Below are positions 23,410-34,829 of a DNA stretch of 64,000 bases, one piece after another. The DNA comes from Lethocerus indicus. Lineage: Eukaryota; Arthropoda; Insecta; Hemiptera; Belostomatidae. The DNA lies in NCBI GenBank assembly GCA_019843655.1, contig JACDQD010000001.1:39707392-39771391 (forward strand), written 5' to 3'. The notes beneath the pieces are model-generated. The model worked only from the letters and a program-made list of their open reading frames with translations, had not been told where the DNA came from and did not search any database. The position numbers were made by a program, and so were the translations under genes. Positions within the stretch are counted from its first letter, which is position 1. Each line of letters begins with the position of its first letter.

Positions 23410-24625
23410 TGCATACCAGGCGGCTGGTATGGGGCAGCCTATATAAGTGTTACTACGACGAGTACACATCTAAAAATTACGGTTTGCGGTATCCGGAATA
23501 TACGATTCGGGTGATCGCTTTTCAGCACCCGTTTTCCTTGGTGTTATATACCGCATATTTGTAACACACAATTCCATCACATATGCCAGCCAGATGAGAA
23601 AATAAAATTATCAAAAAATAATACCTATACTGTGAGTTTACACACTGAATTGTGATCTGATAATAGACCCCCCAGTTTAGTATCGGCGCCGGGGAATAAT
23701 AGATTTCCGCTAATAATAATCATTCAATTATTTTCTCCTAATCGTTATGTGTGTAGTTAATAAGAGCCATATTTGTTTCACTACGGCATTCCGGAACTTA
23801 ATTCCACAGTAAGAGGAGCGGGTATTCCTCTCCGGCGCTCCGATTTAAATCCGACCTTTTCCCGAGAAGGATACGAATACGGAATATCGTTAGTCGCTCC
23901 GCCAGTAGGTCCCGGCTTTGTACGGTATACAAATCTGGTGTGTGTGTGTGTGTGTGTGTGTACGTTGGAGCGCCTTTGAGGGCGACCGCTGGGAATCAAA
24001 ACCTTCCGGGGCCAGACGGGCGCGCCATTAAAGTCGGTCGCCCACACCTTTGCTGTCGGAGGCTGAATTTTCCCGAAGTCCCCCGTCTTTTGGACAGCTC
24101 CGGAATATGTTTATTTATTTACAGGCAGGTATGTCCCCGGAACACCGCCCGTTGAAACGTCTGTCCGTTTAATCTAATTTGGCTCTAAACCCAAAATGAG
24201 CCTTACCTGAAGATTTCTCCCGAATTCCCATTTACCGGTGCGGAAGACCCGATCGGAAAATTAGCGGGACGAGTTCAGGTCCGCATTAGGCAGAGAGCGC
24301 CCGTTCCATATTTATAGCGGGCGGACGAAAACAATGAGTCCCATTCCCAGGGAGGGGGGCCGGTAGTAGACGGCCGAAAATACCAAATAAAAAAAAAAAC
24401 GGGATGGGGGCCATAAATTGTATAAGGGAGTTTTGGCCGGCGCGTAGGTTACCTGACATCTTTGTCGGTCCAACTTTGTGGGCGAAAATGACGTTAATGG
24501 GACCTGCCATTCTACCCTCTCCCCCTCACTATCGGATTAGCTTTTATTCCTCCCAAACCCTAATATTACCTACCTAGCCCTCGAATCCTGTCCCTGTCTA
24601 TTCTCCTACACGTGTGCCGGTGTCC
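23410..24625. other. Non-coding; (GT)n; CpG-dense block
   Basis: No gene is recognised. A (TG)n microsatellite lies at 23938-23961. The blocks 23770-23940 and 23965-24540 are CpG-dense. The frames here on both strands show no domain. Confidence 0.35.
23938..23961. repeat. (TG)n microsatellite
   Basis: Twelve TG units in a row. Confidence 0.95.
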
Positions 24626-24631
24626 TAGACG

Positions 24632-24900
24632 CGGACAATACTCGAGGGGTAGACAGGGACACTAAACGAGGAGCAGACAGGGAAATGAGTAGACACAGAA
24701 ACTACTCGTAGAGTACACAGGGACCGAAGTACGGGAAGAGACATAGACACTAGTCGAGGAGTAGACGGGAGTCGAAGGGAGTCGGAGAGTGTAGAGGGAG
24801 AGAAGACGTGAAGTCGACATTGGCACGAGAGAAGGAGTGAGGGAAGAGTATAGGAGTACTGGGATACGAGTAGCGGGAGAAATCAGGGACAAGAGTCATG
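24632..24900. repeat. Degenerate 24-bp minisatellite
   Basis: Units of about 24 bp begin GGACA(A/C)TA, pass through CGAGG(G/A)G(T/C)AGACAG and repeat: 24632-24655, 24656-24679, then shorter or longer variants to about 24775 (CACTAGTCGAGGAGTAGACG). Beyond 24775 the same purine-rich words (GAGTA, GGGAG, GACA) continue with no fixed period to about 24900. The minus-strand frame 24662-24892, rich in Ser, Val, Tyr and Pro, is a by-product of the repeat. Confidence 0.75.
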
Positions 24901-27900
24901 AAGTACACATGGACAATATAACAAGTATTTGTCGTAGAGAAAATAACAATAGTATGAACACTTTTTCGTTACATTTTGAAAGATACTATTTTTGTAATTA
25001 TTGTTTTTTACCGCCATTATATTAATTAAATTTGGTCTTCCTGACTGATTTTTATCATCATTTTTATCAGCTTAAGGCGGAAGGAAAAACAAAGGTTTTA
25101 GCATATTTACAGAGGTGGTGTAAATATCACCCCCCGAATGTACGCAATAAAACGGGCATTATATGCTGAAATCTAGTGAGCATACTGCAATTAATAAGCT
25201 GCATTCGTTTAACGAGTTGAAATCTGTAATTTAGCTACATCGCACCCCAGGTCCAATGCGTTTATACCGTTTATACGGTTTTGGTTTCTTCGCCGATAGA
25301 ATTTTTTTCGGAATTAATAAACAATTCAAATATTTAATTTCCCGCGTGGACCGCCCTCCATTTATGCACCGAGCCCCGGGCTCCGGCCGGCGTTGACGTT
25401 CGTCCAGTTCTGGAGCGCCGAGAAAAAAATTTAAATTGATGTTATAATTGAAAATTTTTTTCCACCCCCGTAATTTCCACCCTCCGGGACAATAATTGAC
25501 TGCCGAATAGTAGCGTGCTGTACGACCGCGCTTTGCAAATTGCCTACGCTGCACGGGCACGGCCCGTCTGTGTTTTTTCCTCCTCGTATGCAAACTCTCG
25601 TGGGCCTCGTTTTTGAAGGAGATAATGAAATCCGGTTATTACCAGAGACGAGAACGGAATCACAATAGGAAAGTGACAGTCTTGTTTTCTACAACTGCGA
25701 TTGGTACCTCAACATCCAAGCGAGCGTCAAATATAAATCAGTTTCTGTATTTCCTACTATAAATGTAATAGTATTTCAATTGCGAATACCATAAGGTTGC
25801 GCAATAAAAACTGCACTATAATACGTCGCAGAAATACTCCCAATTTCACAGTTTAGCGCCCAACTGTCCAGCTCGATTTCGTTTTAAAAATTATGTAATT
25901 TTATGAAATCGAAGTATCGTATTAATTAGCGATTAAAATATCCGTTTTGTCGCTGGGGATATCCGCCAGGGTAAAACTCGGGGAGAGTAGTATTTTAAAC
26001 TTAATTTTATCAATACCCCAACTTTATTTTACTTTGCGCATAAAATTAACACTACATTTTCCGCGATGGAACACTAATAAAAAGACTAGGGAACTTACTG
26101 TGAAACGGGGATCCGCCGTTAGGGATAAATCAATTAAGGGAAAATTTAGGAAACCGTCGCTTCGGGGTAAAATTGTAACGTCCTGGGCGTTAAGAGGCAA
26201 TACCTCGTCTTTCGCTTCTGGCTCGATTCCATTTAGGCTTCAAAGGATAACGATTGTGAATTTAAACGGCCAGGGCCGATTAAGCGCTCAATTAAAAGGC
26301 CCCCGATGCGAAACCCTTCCCCCCGCTCGGCGCCTTTATCCGGACGTAATAATCTTCTGGAGTATTTTAATTATACTTTAAACAGTGGGCGGCGTAAAAA
26401 TGAATAAAATAAATGACGGCTCAAAGTAAGGAGTCGAATAGGGTCGATAGGGTCACAACCGATATCTAACAATACAACCTTCCCAGCTCGCATTTAGGCG
26501 GAATGGACGTCACAATTTTGCGACAACAGGACAGATGGGCGGGACGTGTCGTGCATTAACGATCGCTCAGTAATGCCTCGACATGTCATCGTTTCGGCCC
26601 GTCTTACTTTTTAATGACAATTATTATAAAATGCGTTAATTTTCGTTTTGATTTAGTGTCCGGCCGCCCCACTGGACGACGAGCCAGAATGCAGCCACTA
26701 CGCGCATGCTACGCGCGGATATTATGATTTAATGGCTCGCGTTGAACAAGTTATAACGGTCACCACTTCGTTCTAACAGTATGACCTTAGTTCCCGTTTA
26801 AGATATGAACGGGAAAGCTGGCGTGGATTGCGAATAACATTACTGGTCATGTTGACGAATCAACTTGCTGCTTGGAATGATCAAATAGGTGATCAGATAT
26901 CAGAGAAGATACAGAAACGAGTCAAAGTAGACTTTTGAAACAGTGTTTTTTTCTTTTGATTTTAAGTCCCGACTATAATGTTTTCAATTATATTTAGTGC
27001 GATTTGATGAGACTAATGTACTTGTACGTTAATAGGTAGCGAGTAAATGATGTGGCCAGTTCCTCTTAAAGTGGCGCTCGTGAATGTATCCCTAGCGAAG
27101 ATTGGCGGGGGTACACCAACGGCGGGAATCAGCCCACGGCGAAGGTATAAACTAAATACATTAGTTTAGTACTGAACGAAAACGTTTGGAACATGCAACC
27201 CAAACAAAAGAATGAACCCAAAAAATTATATTGGCAGGAAAATGCAATAATGAAGCCGTGGGAACAGGTTTTTATTAAGGATTAATTAAATTTGTCCGGA
27301 GTTCGACGTACTAAAAATACAATCCCGATATTTCTACTCCTTTAACTAACGTAATACCGGTATTACTATGGATACAGAATCGAATCACCGGAAATCTCTG
27401 ACGGTAAACGGGAATTCGGAATCGTGGTTCGGTCCTAATAGAAGCATCGATATATGGAGTTCATCAGTCAAGGTTTTGTACGGGGGATATCGAGCTAACC
27501 CCCGCCACCAACCCTACCGACTAGTAGGACTCCCCAGTTATAAATCTTATAATAGGGAAGGTAATGGTGGGGGAGGGCGCGCCTTGATTAATGTACCAGA
27601 GATGAAAATGTCCTTATACACGCTTCAACCGATGATAGCTCAAGTTAGCTCATTTGAATAGCTTCCCCGTTTATTTTGGAAGCGGCTTGTCACATTTACA
27701 CTTTGCTCGCTCCTCTACTCCTACATATTACATCTACTTACCCGTAACCTTTACATTACCACTACCCTCCCCCGGCTCAGATTTATCATCCCATCTAGAC
27801 GTCCGCCGAGTCCAATATCTGAGAATGCCCGGCGCCCCCCTCTCTTACTATCAGCCTCCCCCACCGCTTTCGCTCATTTAGAAAGGCGAGCGTCGGGTAG

Positions 27901-28235
27901 TATTACTTACCGCCTATCCTCTGCAATCGCCATTCCGATATCTCTACTTAACGGTCTCCCGACATTCCTTTTCACCCTGAAATTAATAACCCGGGGAGTG
28001 TTGAGCATAATAGTTACTTATTATAAATATTGCTCGAGAACGCGCAGTAAAAGTTATATTGGTATTGCCGATATATGTCGAAAAATCCCATTCGAGGAGG
28101 ATTATTTTATTCATTCCATTCTGTTTGTATCCTATATTTTTCTATAATATTTCATCGAATCCTGTATTATTATTGAAGTACGTTTTGCCCTCCGAACCCT
28201 GGAGGAACCGTTCGTCCCAAAGGCCCTCGAAGCCT
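24901..28235. other. Non-coding; several CpG-dense blocks
   Basis: No gene is recognised. CpG-dense blocks lie at 25240-25600, 26060-26380 and 26500-26720 (including CTACGCGCATGCTACGCGCG at 26698-26717). The longer frames (25231-25593 minus, 25947-26381 plus, 27368-27661 plus) have no recognisable domain and biased composition. Confidence 0.3.
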
Positions 28236-28251
28236 TCGATGTATTCGCGTC

Positions 28252-28420
28252 GGTCGAAACCAGCAACGGTTTGGAATATCATCATTCTTTCGATCGTCCG
28301 TCGTTAATCACTAACCTCGGCAGACCGCTTTCGTTTTCCCACTATCTTCAGTAAGATTCCCAGGTAAAGTCTCACTAATGCCGCTGAAGATGGGAACAAG
28401 AGGTGGGCAAGAAATAGGGC
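28252..28420. repeat. Decayed foldback hammerhead copy
   Basis: The outer end reads ACCAGCAACGGTTTGGAATA, nearly identical to 62019-62038. The minus strand at 28322-28354 holds CTGAAGA and GAAAGCGGTC with a broken stem II. At 28382-28412 the plus strand holds CTGAAGATGGG with GAACAAGAGG after it. The spacing fits an eroded left arm, loop and right arm. Confidence is limited by divergence. Confidence 0.5.
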
Positions 28421-28717
28421 GAGGGTCGAGTTACTAATGAATTACATTAAGGCGCCATTCATCCGCCGGCCGGGGCATAACGTTTTACTTACCATTTTAA
28501 TACCAAAATAAAAGCCGGATTGCTCAGGTGGGAGGGTCAGCAGTTTACCGGTGGGAGGCAGGGCGATAACTATGTTGAGAGGGGACCTGTTGCACGAGGG
28601 CCTCCGTGTATAATTGAAGAGCTTGGATAAAGGCGGGCCCTCTAATTAATAAACGGATCCGACCCGATATACACCTCTCCACTCTTATATGCTTTGAAAC
28701 AATCTATATAGACACAC

Positions 28718-28720
<3 letters not shown>

Positions 28721-28762
<42 letters not shown>
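28721..28762. repeat. (TA)n microsatellite
   Basis: About 20 TA units. Confidence 0.95.
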
Positions 28763-28764
<2 letters not shown>

Positions 28765-28864
28765 TTCCGTACACTTCATAAAACGCCTGCTCAGCAAACC
28801 TTCTATCAGTTTGTTCCGTCTTTTACATTTTGCAGACTGATTCTGAATGGCCCGTACAAAATTC

Positions 28865-28984
28865 GTTCGGTCACTACCGAACATCTCGCCAGAGTTCGGT
28901 TCTGGGTGATTCTTTCAGTCTGTTCGTTAACATTCTTCAGTGTGATTTCATTCCGACATAGAAATCGTTCGGTCAGTACCGAAC
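28865..28984. repeat. Tandem pair of 7-bp-stem hairpins
   Basis: Two nearly identical hairpins 102 bp apart: GTTCGGT-CACT-ACCGAAC at 28865-28882 and GTTCGGT-CAGT-ACCGAAC at 28967-28984. Each stem is perfect, and each is followed by (A/C)TCTCG(C/T)C. A third half-copy, GAGTTCGGTT, is at 28893-28902. They may be the ends of a small transposon or a paired regulatory site; which is unknown. Confidence 0.7.
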
Positions 28985-28989
28985 CTCTC

Positions 28990-30620
28990 GTCGCCCCTTC
29001 CTTTGACCTTTAGCCGACTGAAAGCTTCCGGAAATAGCGCCCGATAAGGAGGAGATTTATAAAGGGGGATTGATCAACGCGAATTTCAGAAAAGCAATGT
29101 CAAATTCTTCTCTACTTATAATTCATGAAAGCTTCTTTTCGAATCAGGCGGGCCACACAAATATTAAAATCCGAAGGCTATTGGAATAGCGCCGGAATTC
29201 ATTCACTCCAATTTCGACAATTGTCTGTCTATAACATCGCGTACTCAGTGGGGGACACCGGTGTGTTTGGAGTCATGTGTCATTTAATGGACTTTAGAAT
29301 GGACTTTTTTTTATTCAGTTTTCGACTTCCCTAGTTTTGATCCAGGATTTGCATAAAGAACCAATTACTCTTTGCGTCCAATTTATCCCTTAAGAAACGA
29401 GACAGATTCTTCGCGCCACTATCCGCAATTGGGAATTTATTAGGAGAGTAATCTTCACAGAGAAAAAAGTTAATATCAAAACATAATATCATTCGGGCAA
29501 TTTATCATTTCATTAGAGTTTGTTTACATTTCTGATAGAGGAACAAGTGTCAAATTGAATTGACATCAGCACATTACGGATGGATACAGTCGTATGCAGA
29601 AAAATAGCAATAACTTTTCCAGCACTCGAAATTAGAGTAAATGATATCATTCAGTCGTCACCTTAATACTTGTAATAGGGAGAGTGTGAAATACTAAATG
29701 GCGCAGGTGAATGTAAATATACAGATCGTTTTCTTAAGAAATGTAAGCAAACCTCTCAAGTTTGAAACAAATAAAATTGTTTGACCTTTTTAATTATTCA
29801 TCGACACGAATAAAATTAGAGTTAACCAGTCAATTCATAGTCGGTTAACTACGAGAAACACTGCAACACTAAAGTGCACTACCATCCACGAGGTGAGTCA
29901 TACCAAGAATTTATTTCTCTAGATTGCGATCTTGTAAAACCGAGTACATCGTACATCTAGAAAGTTCATGCGCTCATTTGATTAGTTGAATATTTACCAG
30001 GAAATTCCTCTTTTTTTTCCTTTTCCAGCGATAACACCGACGCACTAGACGGACTAGAGATTCACTTCACACATCTCCAATGAATTGCCACTACTGTCTC
30101 TATTCCTATTCCAATCTAATTCTGATAGTCTTATCAGAATTATCGGACACTTAGAAAACATCTATCATTCACTTTGTAACCATTTTTATCGGCGCGGGAA
30201 TGCGAGGAAATCTGAGAACCGCTTTATGCGCCCCCGGACGAAAGGGAATAATTTATACGAAAGAACCCCGAGAGCTCGGTCGGCCCATACTTTCCTTCAC
30301 CGTTCTTTCTGTTTTCCTTTTTTTTTAATTCTATTTTTTCCCCATCTACCATCGCCTTTTTTTTCATTAGGCTTAATATGAATTATTAAGTGCAAGTGGA
30401 AGCCATAACGCAATCTATAGATAGGCTTTATAGAAGGAAGATATTTTTAGATGAAGACCCGGCGTATTTAACACAGAAGAACTAATCATCAGCATTATTC
30501 TTAGATAGATCGTCGTATACATAGAACATTTTTATGGAGGAGTGTTATATAACAACATTTATCAATTCGGGATAGTGACTGTATTGATTACACGAGCCTC
30601 CTGCATTACCTCGTTTCACG
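28990..30620. other. Non-coding AT-rich stretch
   Basis: No gene is recognised. The frame 30085-30381 has no domain and ends in a homopolymer-rich tract (CCTTTTTTTTTAATTC). No repeat was identified. Confidence 0.3.
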
Positions 30621-30680
30621 CCTACCGAAGTTTGGAATACCGTAGTTCTCTCAATTTTCCGTCTGCCGGTTTGGTCCTTC

Positions 30681-30717
30681 GCTAGACCAATTTCGGGAGC
30701 TCGCCATCTTCAGTAGG
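30681..30717 (-). ncRNA. Hammerhead ribozyme-like motif, weak stem III
   Basis: Minus strand: CCTA, CTGAAGA, TGGCGAGCTCCC, GAAATTGGTC, TAGC. The catalytic core is unchanged. Stem II lost one pair (GGC against CCC) and stem III has only G-U wobble support. Weak or no activity is expected. Confidence 0.5.
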
Positions 30718-30819
30718 GCGTTGAGTCGGTCTCTCCTATTGGATGCTTGTGGGGAATCCTGTCGGCACGGTGACTTCACTCGTATTGTGGAGGTTGTTTT
30801 ATTTGCCGTATATACATAC

Positions 30820-30821
<2 letters not shown>

Positions 30822-30875
<54 letters not shown>
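30822..30875. repeat. (TA)n microsatellite in foldback loop
   Basis: About 27 TA units inside the loop of the foldback element. Confidence 0.95.
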
Positions 30876-30878
<3 letters not shown>

Positions 30879-31026
30879 TATAGTACAAGTGAAGATTGGT
30901 AGCAGCCGAAACTGGTCTAGCGAAAGAACATACCAGCGACAGGAGACAGAAAATGGAGTAAACTACGCAAGTTTTAATAGTTGCATGGTATCCTTTTTTG
31001 ACTTATTATAAAACGGGAACATACAT

Positions 31027-31256
31027 TTCCCGTGAGGGAGCCTAGTTCTCCGGCAGGTATGCATTTCCGATTTGATACAAACTAATTTCATAGTGGTAAT
31101 AGTCGGCAGGCATACAGAGGAGACCGTGGCGCCTGGAGACCGAGAGCCCGGTAACCGTCCAATTTAATTTCAATGCTAAAGAAGGCCAGAAGTTTATAAT
31201 GCAATATCGACTGGGAGTGGGCAAACTTTGAGTTTTCCGGTTGTTCATCATACATA
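31027..31256 (+). repeat. Repeat X, copy A
   Basis: It matches 41040-41246 in reverse orientation over about 220 bp. Shared words include GTGAGGGAGCCTAGTT, CCGATTTGATAC, GCGCCTGGAGACCGAGAGCC, TTTCAATGCTAAAGAAGGCC and CGACTGGG. This copy has about 35 extra bases near 31097-31131. Both copies lie roughly 50 bp outside a foldback hammerhead element, on the same side, so X and the foldback were probably duplicated or mobilised together. It is non-coding and the family is unknown. Confidence 0.8.
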
Positions 31257-31506
31257 TTCTGATTGGAGGGGGGGTGGGGGCGGGCCTACATGTCAGTAAT
31301 CTTTATCGACTTCTCCAGCCGCTCTACTCTCTCTCACCCGTTACATTCTTCAATCCTGTTCCGGAGCCGGGATTTTAACCCTATTTGTTTTGAACTTTCC
31401 AAAAGCCGTACCGTTCGGCGCCCACTTTCGACTAACGTCCATCCGAGATTCGGGCCGGGTCGCCTACTCGCCTCGGCCTTCGTTGGAATGCGTTGAATTT
31501 CCGACG

Positions 31507-31905
31507 AAACGAATCCACAAACTAAAAAAAAACAAATCTGCCCCGTAGAAGATCTACCTTTCAATGATTTATTTTTGGAATACCCCCTATGTGGGCTGCG
31601 AGGGTATTTAATACTCCTCTTGCCGGTTTGGTGTTTTGCGAGAGAAAAATGAATAAAAAAATGTGGGGCGACGACCGTGCAGATGGGATACCCCACAAAC
31701 ACCCCACTCACAACCATACTAACAGACACAGACACGGTGTCTTACTGAAAATGGAGAACGGCCGAAACCGGTCTAGCGAAAGCCCAAACCAACGAGAGTC
31801 TGCCTCCTATCCGTTTCTATCATCCTTGGAACCGACAGGACGCCGAGACAAAACGAATCCAAAAATAAACGCCCCACTGGGCCAATAAGTCTACCTTAAA
31901 AAAGA
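31507..31905. mobile_element. Foldback hammerhead element, copy 4, with flanking repeats
   Basis: The left arm from 31575 (TTGGAATACC, CTGCGAGGGTATTTAATACT, TGCCGGTTTGGTGTTTTGCG) has lost its ribozyme core. The right arm (31708-31800) keeps ACCATACTAACAGACACAGA, then TTACTGAAAATGG and GGCCGAAACCGGTCTAGC. The core has one change (CTGAAAA for CTGAAGA). The element is bracketed by imperfect direct repeats: AAACGAATCCACAAA at 31509 and AAACGAATCCAAAAA at 31852, each continuing to a TCTACCTT. This looks like a terminal duplication or an insertion into a repeated sequence. Confidence 0.65.
31738..31777 (+). repeat. Hammerhead-like motif, G8 mutated
   Basis: TTACTGAAAATGGAGAACGG then CCGAAACCGGTCTAGC. 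All else fits, but core G8 is A, which normally abolishes activity. Confidence 0.55.
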
Positions 31906-31909
31906 TCTA

Positions 31910-34335
31910 TGTTCGACACAAAGTTCGGTCTCATTCCGGTACTCCGATAGACAATTTGGGGGATGTAATTGAGGATGGACAACCTCAAAAATCTCAACCT
32001 GCACTTGGTTACTCCTCGGGACCAATTTGGCAGAACGCCGGCGGTATTTGGGGGGGGCCCCGTATCTGGCACTCGAACAAAAAGAATCGAAACTGCCGAC
32101 CGCCGTAAGGTTAATCACAGGCTACGTCCCTAGCACTCCCCGCTTCTCAAACCGCCTTGGCTCATCGAGATCACTTAATAATTCACCCGGTCATCCTTCC
32201 TGCGTTTAAAATTCAGGAATGGTTACGAAGATACAGGGCGGAAGGAAATATTATTTTCGACGCGATCTCTAGTTGAATAACGGTACCATTTGGTTGGAGA
32301 CTACGTTCTGTATATTGCGTTTTTACTTTGGTTTTAGTAACGTAGCAAATTTTGAAACACATTCTTCTATATTTCTAAAATCCACACTCTGTCCGGACTA
32401 ACGTATTATCGCGCATTAAGCTGCAATAATGTAAAATAAGTACAATATTATCATTAAGAATTTAAGAGTTCACAAAATACAAAGTTTTAGGCTACCGGCA
32501 AAATAATGATCTAGACGCTAGAACCTATAAACTGACTGTACGGTGACCTTTATTCTCTTGGGTCTTTATTCTATAGAAGGCCATGGCAGAAAACCCTGGG
32601 GTGGGGGTTTGGCCACTCGACAAATAAATTTAGCATTTGTTCATCGACAAATAATACGGACCCGGGTCCGAATCCCGGTGGACAGTATTTCCCTTCAATT
32701 TATAAATACAATTCGAGAGGAAGTATAATAATATTATTTATTTACTTAACGATACTACTTAGCTTAAAAATGTAAGCTACGATTTATAATATGTTGTCGG
32801 CTCGGGATTCTCTTTATATTATTTATAGTGCGGCCGGGGACAGACGGGAGAACGGGAAGGGATGAGAAATGGGAGACGGCGGGAGAAAGTGTGAATATTT
32901 GTTGGAAGGGGGCGGGGGCGTTCGGCTTTAGGAGGGGCTGTACCGGCCGTGCCGAAAAACAAATCAGCAGAGGGAGACCGGATTTTCATTTAGAGCCGGA
33001 AGTCAAAAACTGACATCCAAATGACGAATGCAGGTAAATGTTATTTCGGACCTTCGATTTTTCGGACCTACCCCTCCCACCCGGACCCTAGAGAGTGAAC
33101 TGTAGGAACTCCTCTACTTGTCATAGCGCGGCTCCCGTCTCAAATTTGATTCCATATTCAAAATCTACCGTCCACCACCCGAACCCAACAGCTTCCTAGA
33201 TGGATCATGAAAAAACATTTTCATTGGGCCAAGAAAAAAATGTTTCCGATTTAATGCATCGATTTGTAGTCGGTTGATACCGCCCAGTATTCTGTACCAT
33301 ATACCTCGATAACCCAGTACCTCAAGTAAAACTCATAACGCGTACATTGTAATGAATAGTGAATCCGGTGAATACAAATTGCCGGGTGTTTTTTTAAATT
33401 TCGGAAAATTTAACAATTGTAATTTTTTCCGATCGTTCAAAGCAATACTTTACTTTAATTAAGCATTAAGTCTCAAAATACATACATTTAATGGTAGAAA
33501 GTACCGGTGTTTACATAATCTTGCGTACAGTCACAGATACCCAGTAGAAATTATCTATTTCCTGCTAGAAATAGTAATAAGACAATCATACGAATTTATG
33601 AATAATACACTTTTTTCTAAATCATCAACTACACTAGTTTACAAACCAATCTGACATGCTATGGATGTTCATTATACGTGCTCTGAGTATTCTTTAGTAA
33701 TTTCCCTAGACATATATAATCCAAAAACGTGTTTTTCTTTTCCTTAACAATTTTCGTTATATTTGAATCTGGAACTGTTTTTTTAACAGAAATGCATATT
33801 TTTTAAAAATATCTACTCACTCAGTTTGGGAATTCGTTTTTCTCATTCGGTCGACCCTCCGACAGTTAAAAAGTATTCTCATGAAGTCAGATCTCGCCCG
33901 CTCCGTCCCCCATTAGATTCCATTTTGATAACGGAGAAGCTCGCGTTTACTCGAGTCCGCGTTTTTTCGGTTCCCCCTTAAACTTCTTGGGAAACGTCGC
34001 TTCACACTGCCGCATAGGTGCCGCCCCACTCCGACGTTGTGCCCTTTTTTAATTACGCGAACTTGTATGGGGTTTTCGAATACGCATTATTCGAAGAACG
34101 ACGTTATTAAACTCACAAGGCAGGATAACTGTTACACGTGACCAAATGCCCAAACGATCGAAAAACAAAGCCATCCACACACTCCGAAATCAAAACAACA
34201 CAAGAACAAAAACAGATGACTAATACTGTAAGGCTATGCAGGGTGTACAAAATCAGAGTACAGCAGAGGATTTTCAAAGAAGAAAGATAGGTTGGGTACG
34301 TGGAATCCCCATACATCCCGACTCATTGACGCATT
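31910..34335. other. Non-coding; tRNA-like T-arm near 32660
   Basis: No gene is recognised. CpG-dense blocks lie at 32020-32200, 32830-33010 and 33840-34060. The frames here have no recognisable domains. One tRNA-like T-arm (32659-32680) is listed separately. Confidence 0.3.
32657..32683 (+). repeat. tRNA-like T-arm, possible SINE remnant
   Basis: CCGGGTCCGAATCCCGG forms a 5-bp stem (CCGGG/CCCGG) with a 7-nt loop TCCGAAT, close to the tRNA T-arm and RNA polymerase III B box. No cloverleaf can be drawn from the preceding bases, and an A box is only loosely matched. It is most likely a degraded tRNA-derived SINE. Confidence 0.45.
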
Positions 34336-34394
34336 GACTTGAACCGTAAATTGGTAATATTATGGTTATTACTAAAGCGGACATTAAAATTGAC

Positions 34395-34825
34395 CTTAAC
34401 TAACAAACTCAGTATTCACAAAGCCTTATTGAAACCGACATGAACATGCGGCATTGAACTATGGGGTTCATTAGACCGATATATGCGATATCGCACGCGG
34501 CAAGATATTCCAATCAAAAGTACTTCGAACAGTCCTTAATGCTGCCCGGTAGGTTTCAAACCACCGACAGTTAGCGAGATTAAAAAATCCCGTTTCTAAA
34601 GTTTCAATCCTCATCCTAATTCACTCGTTGAATCCCTCTCCTTTGTTATCCATCCATTATCCACCCCCCACCGCCACCCCCAAACGGCGGTTTAAATACC
34701 ACTGGCATAGAGATCTCCTCGATACCCCCATGGCCTCTTTATCGGGTGAAGCAAATTATATAAAAACATCCCCCAGTTGTACTTATCTCCATTAAAGGTG
34801 ATTGTACAATAAATAAAAACAAAAA
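34395..34825 (+). pseudogene. Jockey-like LINE 3' end, RT C-terminus, decayed
   Basis: Near 34407-34470 one frame reads KLSIHKALLKPT, stop, TCGIELWGSLD. The stop replaces the Trp of the family motif TWTYGIELWGSA. After a frameshift, FQSKVLRTVLNAAR, stop, VSNH follows near 34509-34567, the typical Jockey tail (RFQSKVLRTIVNAPWYVSN). The 3' UTR near 34765-34820 has GTTGTACTTATCTCC and GGTGATTGTACAATAAATAA, shared with the 5.5-kb copy. At least two stops and two frameshifts are present, so it is a dead 5'-truncated copy. Confidence 0.85.
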
Positions 34826-34829
34826 GAGG

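Larger units (their letters stand above)
30627..30972. mobile_element. Foldback hammerhead (Penelope-type) element, copy 3
   Basis: The left arm begins GAAGTTTGGAATACCGTAGT and includes GCCGGTTTGGTCCTTCGCTA. The right arm runs from AAGTGAAGATTGG to GAAAATGGAGTAAACTACG. The loop contains (TA)n at 30822-30875, which may be extruded as part of a long hairpin. The minus-strand motif (30681-30717) keeps CTGAAGA, GAAA and C17, with stem III reduced to A-U plus G-U pairs and one mismatch in stem I. The plus-strand motif has C3 changed to G. Repeat X starts about 55 bp after it. Confidence 0.75.

Noticed and set aside
24662..24892. Ser/Val/Tyr-rich minus-strand frame resembling a low-complexity secreted protein
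   Set aside because: It is a translation of the 24-bp minisatellite and its degenerate extension.
28721..28762. CRISPR-like or origin-like repeat clusters at the (TA)n tracts
   Set aside because: They are pure dinucleotide microsatellites without spacers, in eukaryotic DNA.
32657..32683. A functional tRNA gene
   Set aside because: Only the T-arm can be drawn; acceptor, D and anticodon stems do not form.
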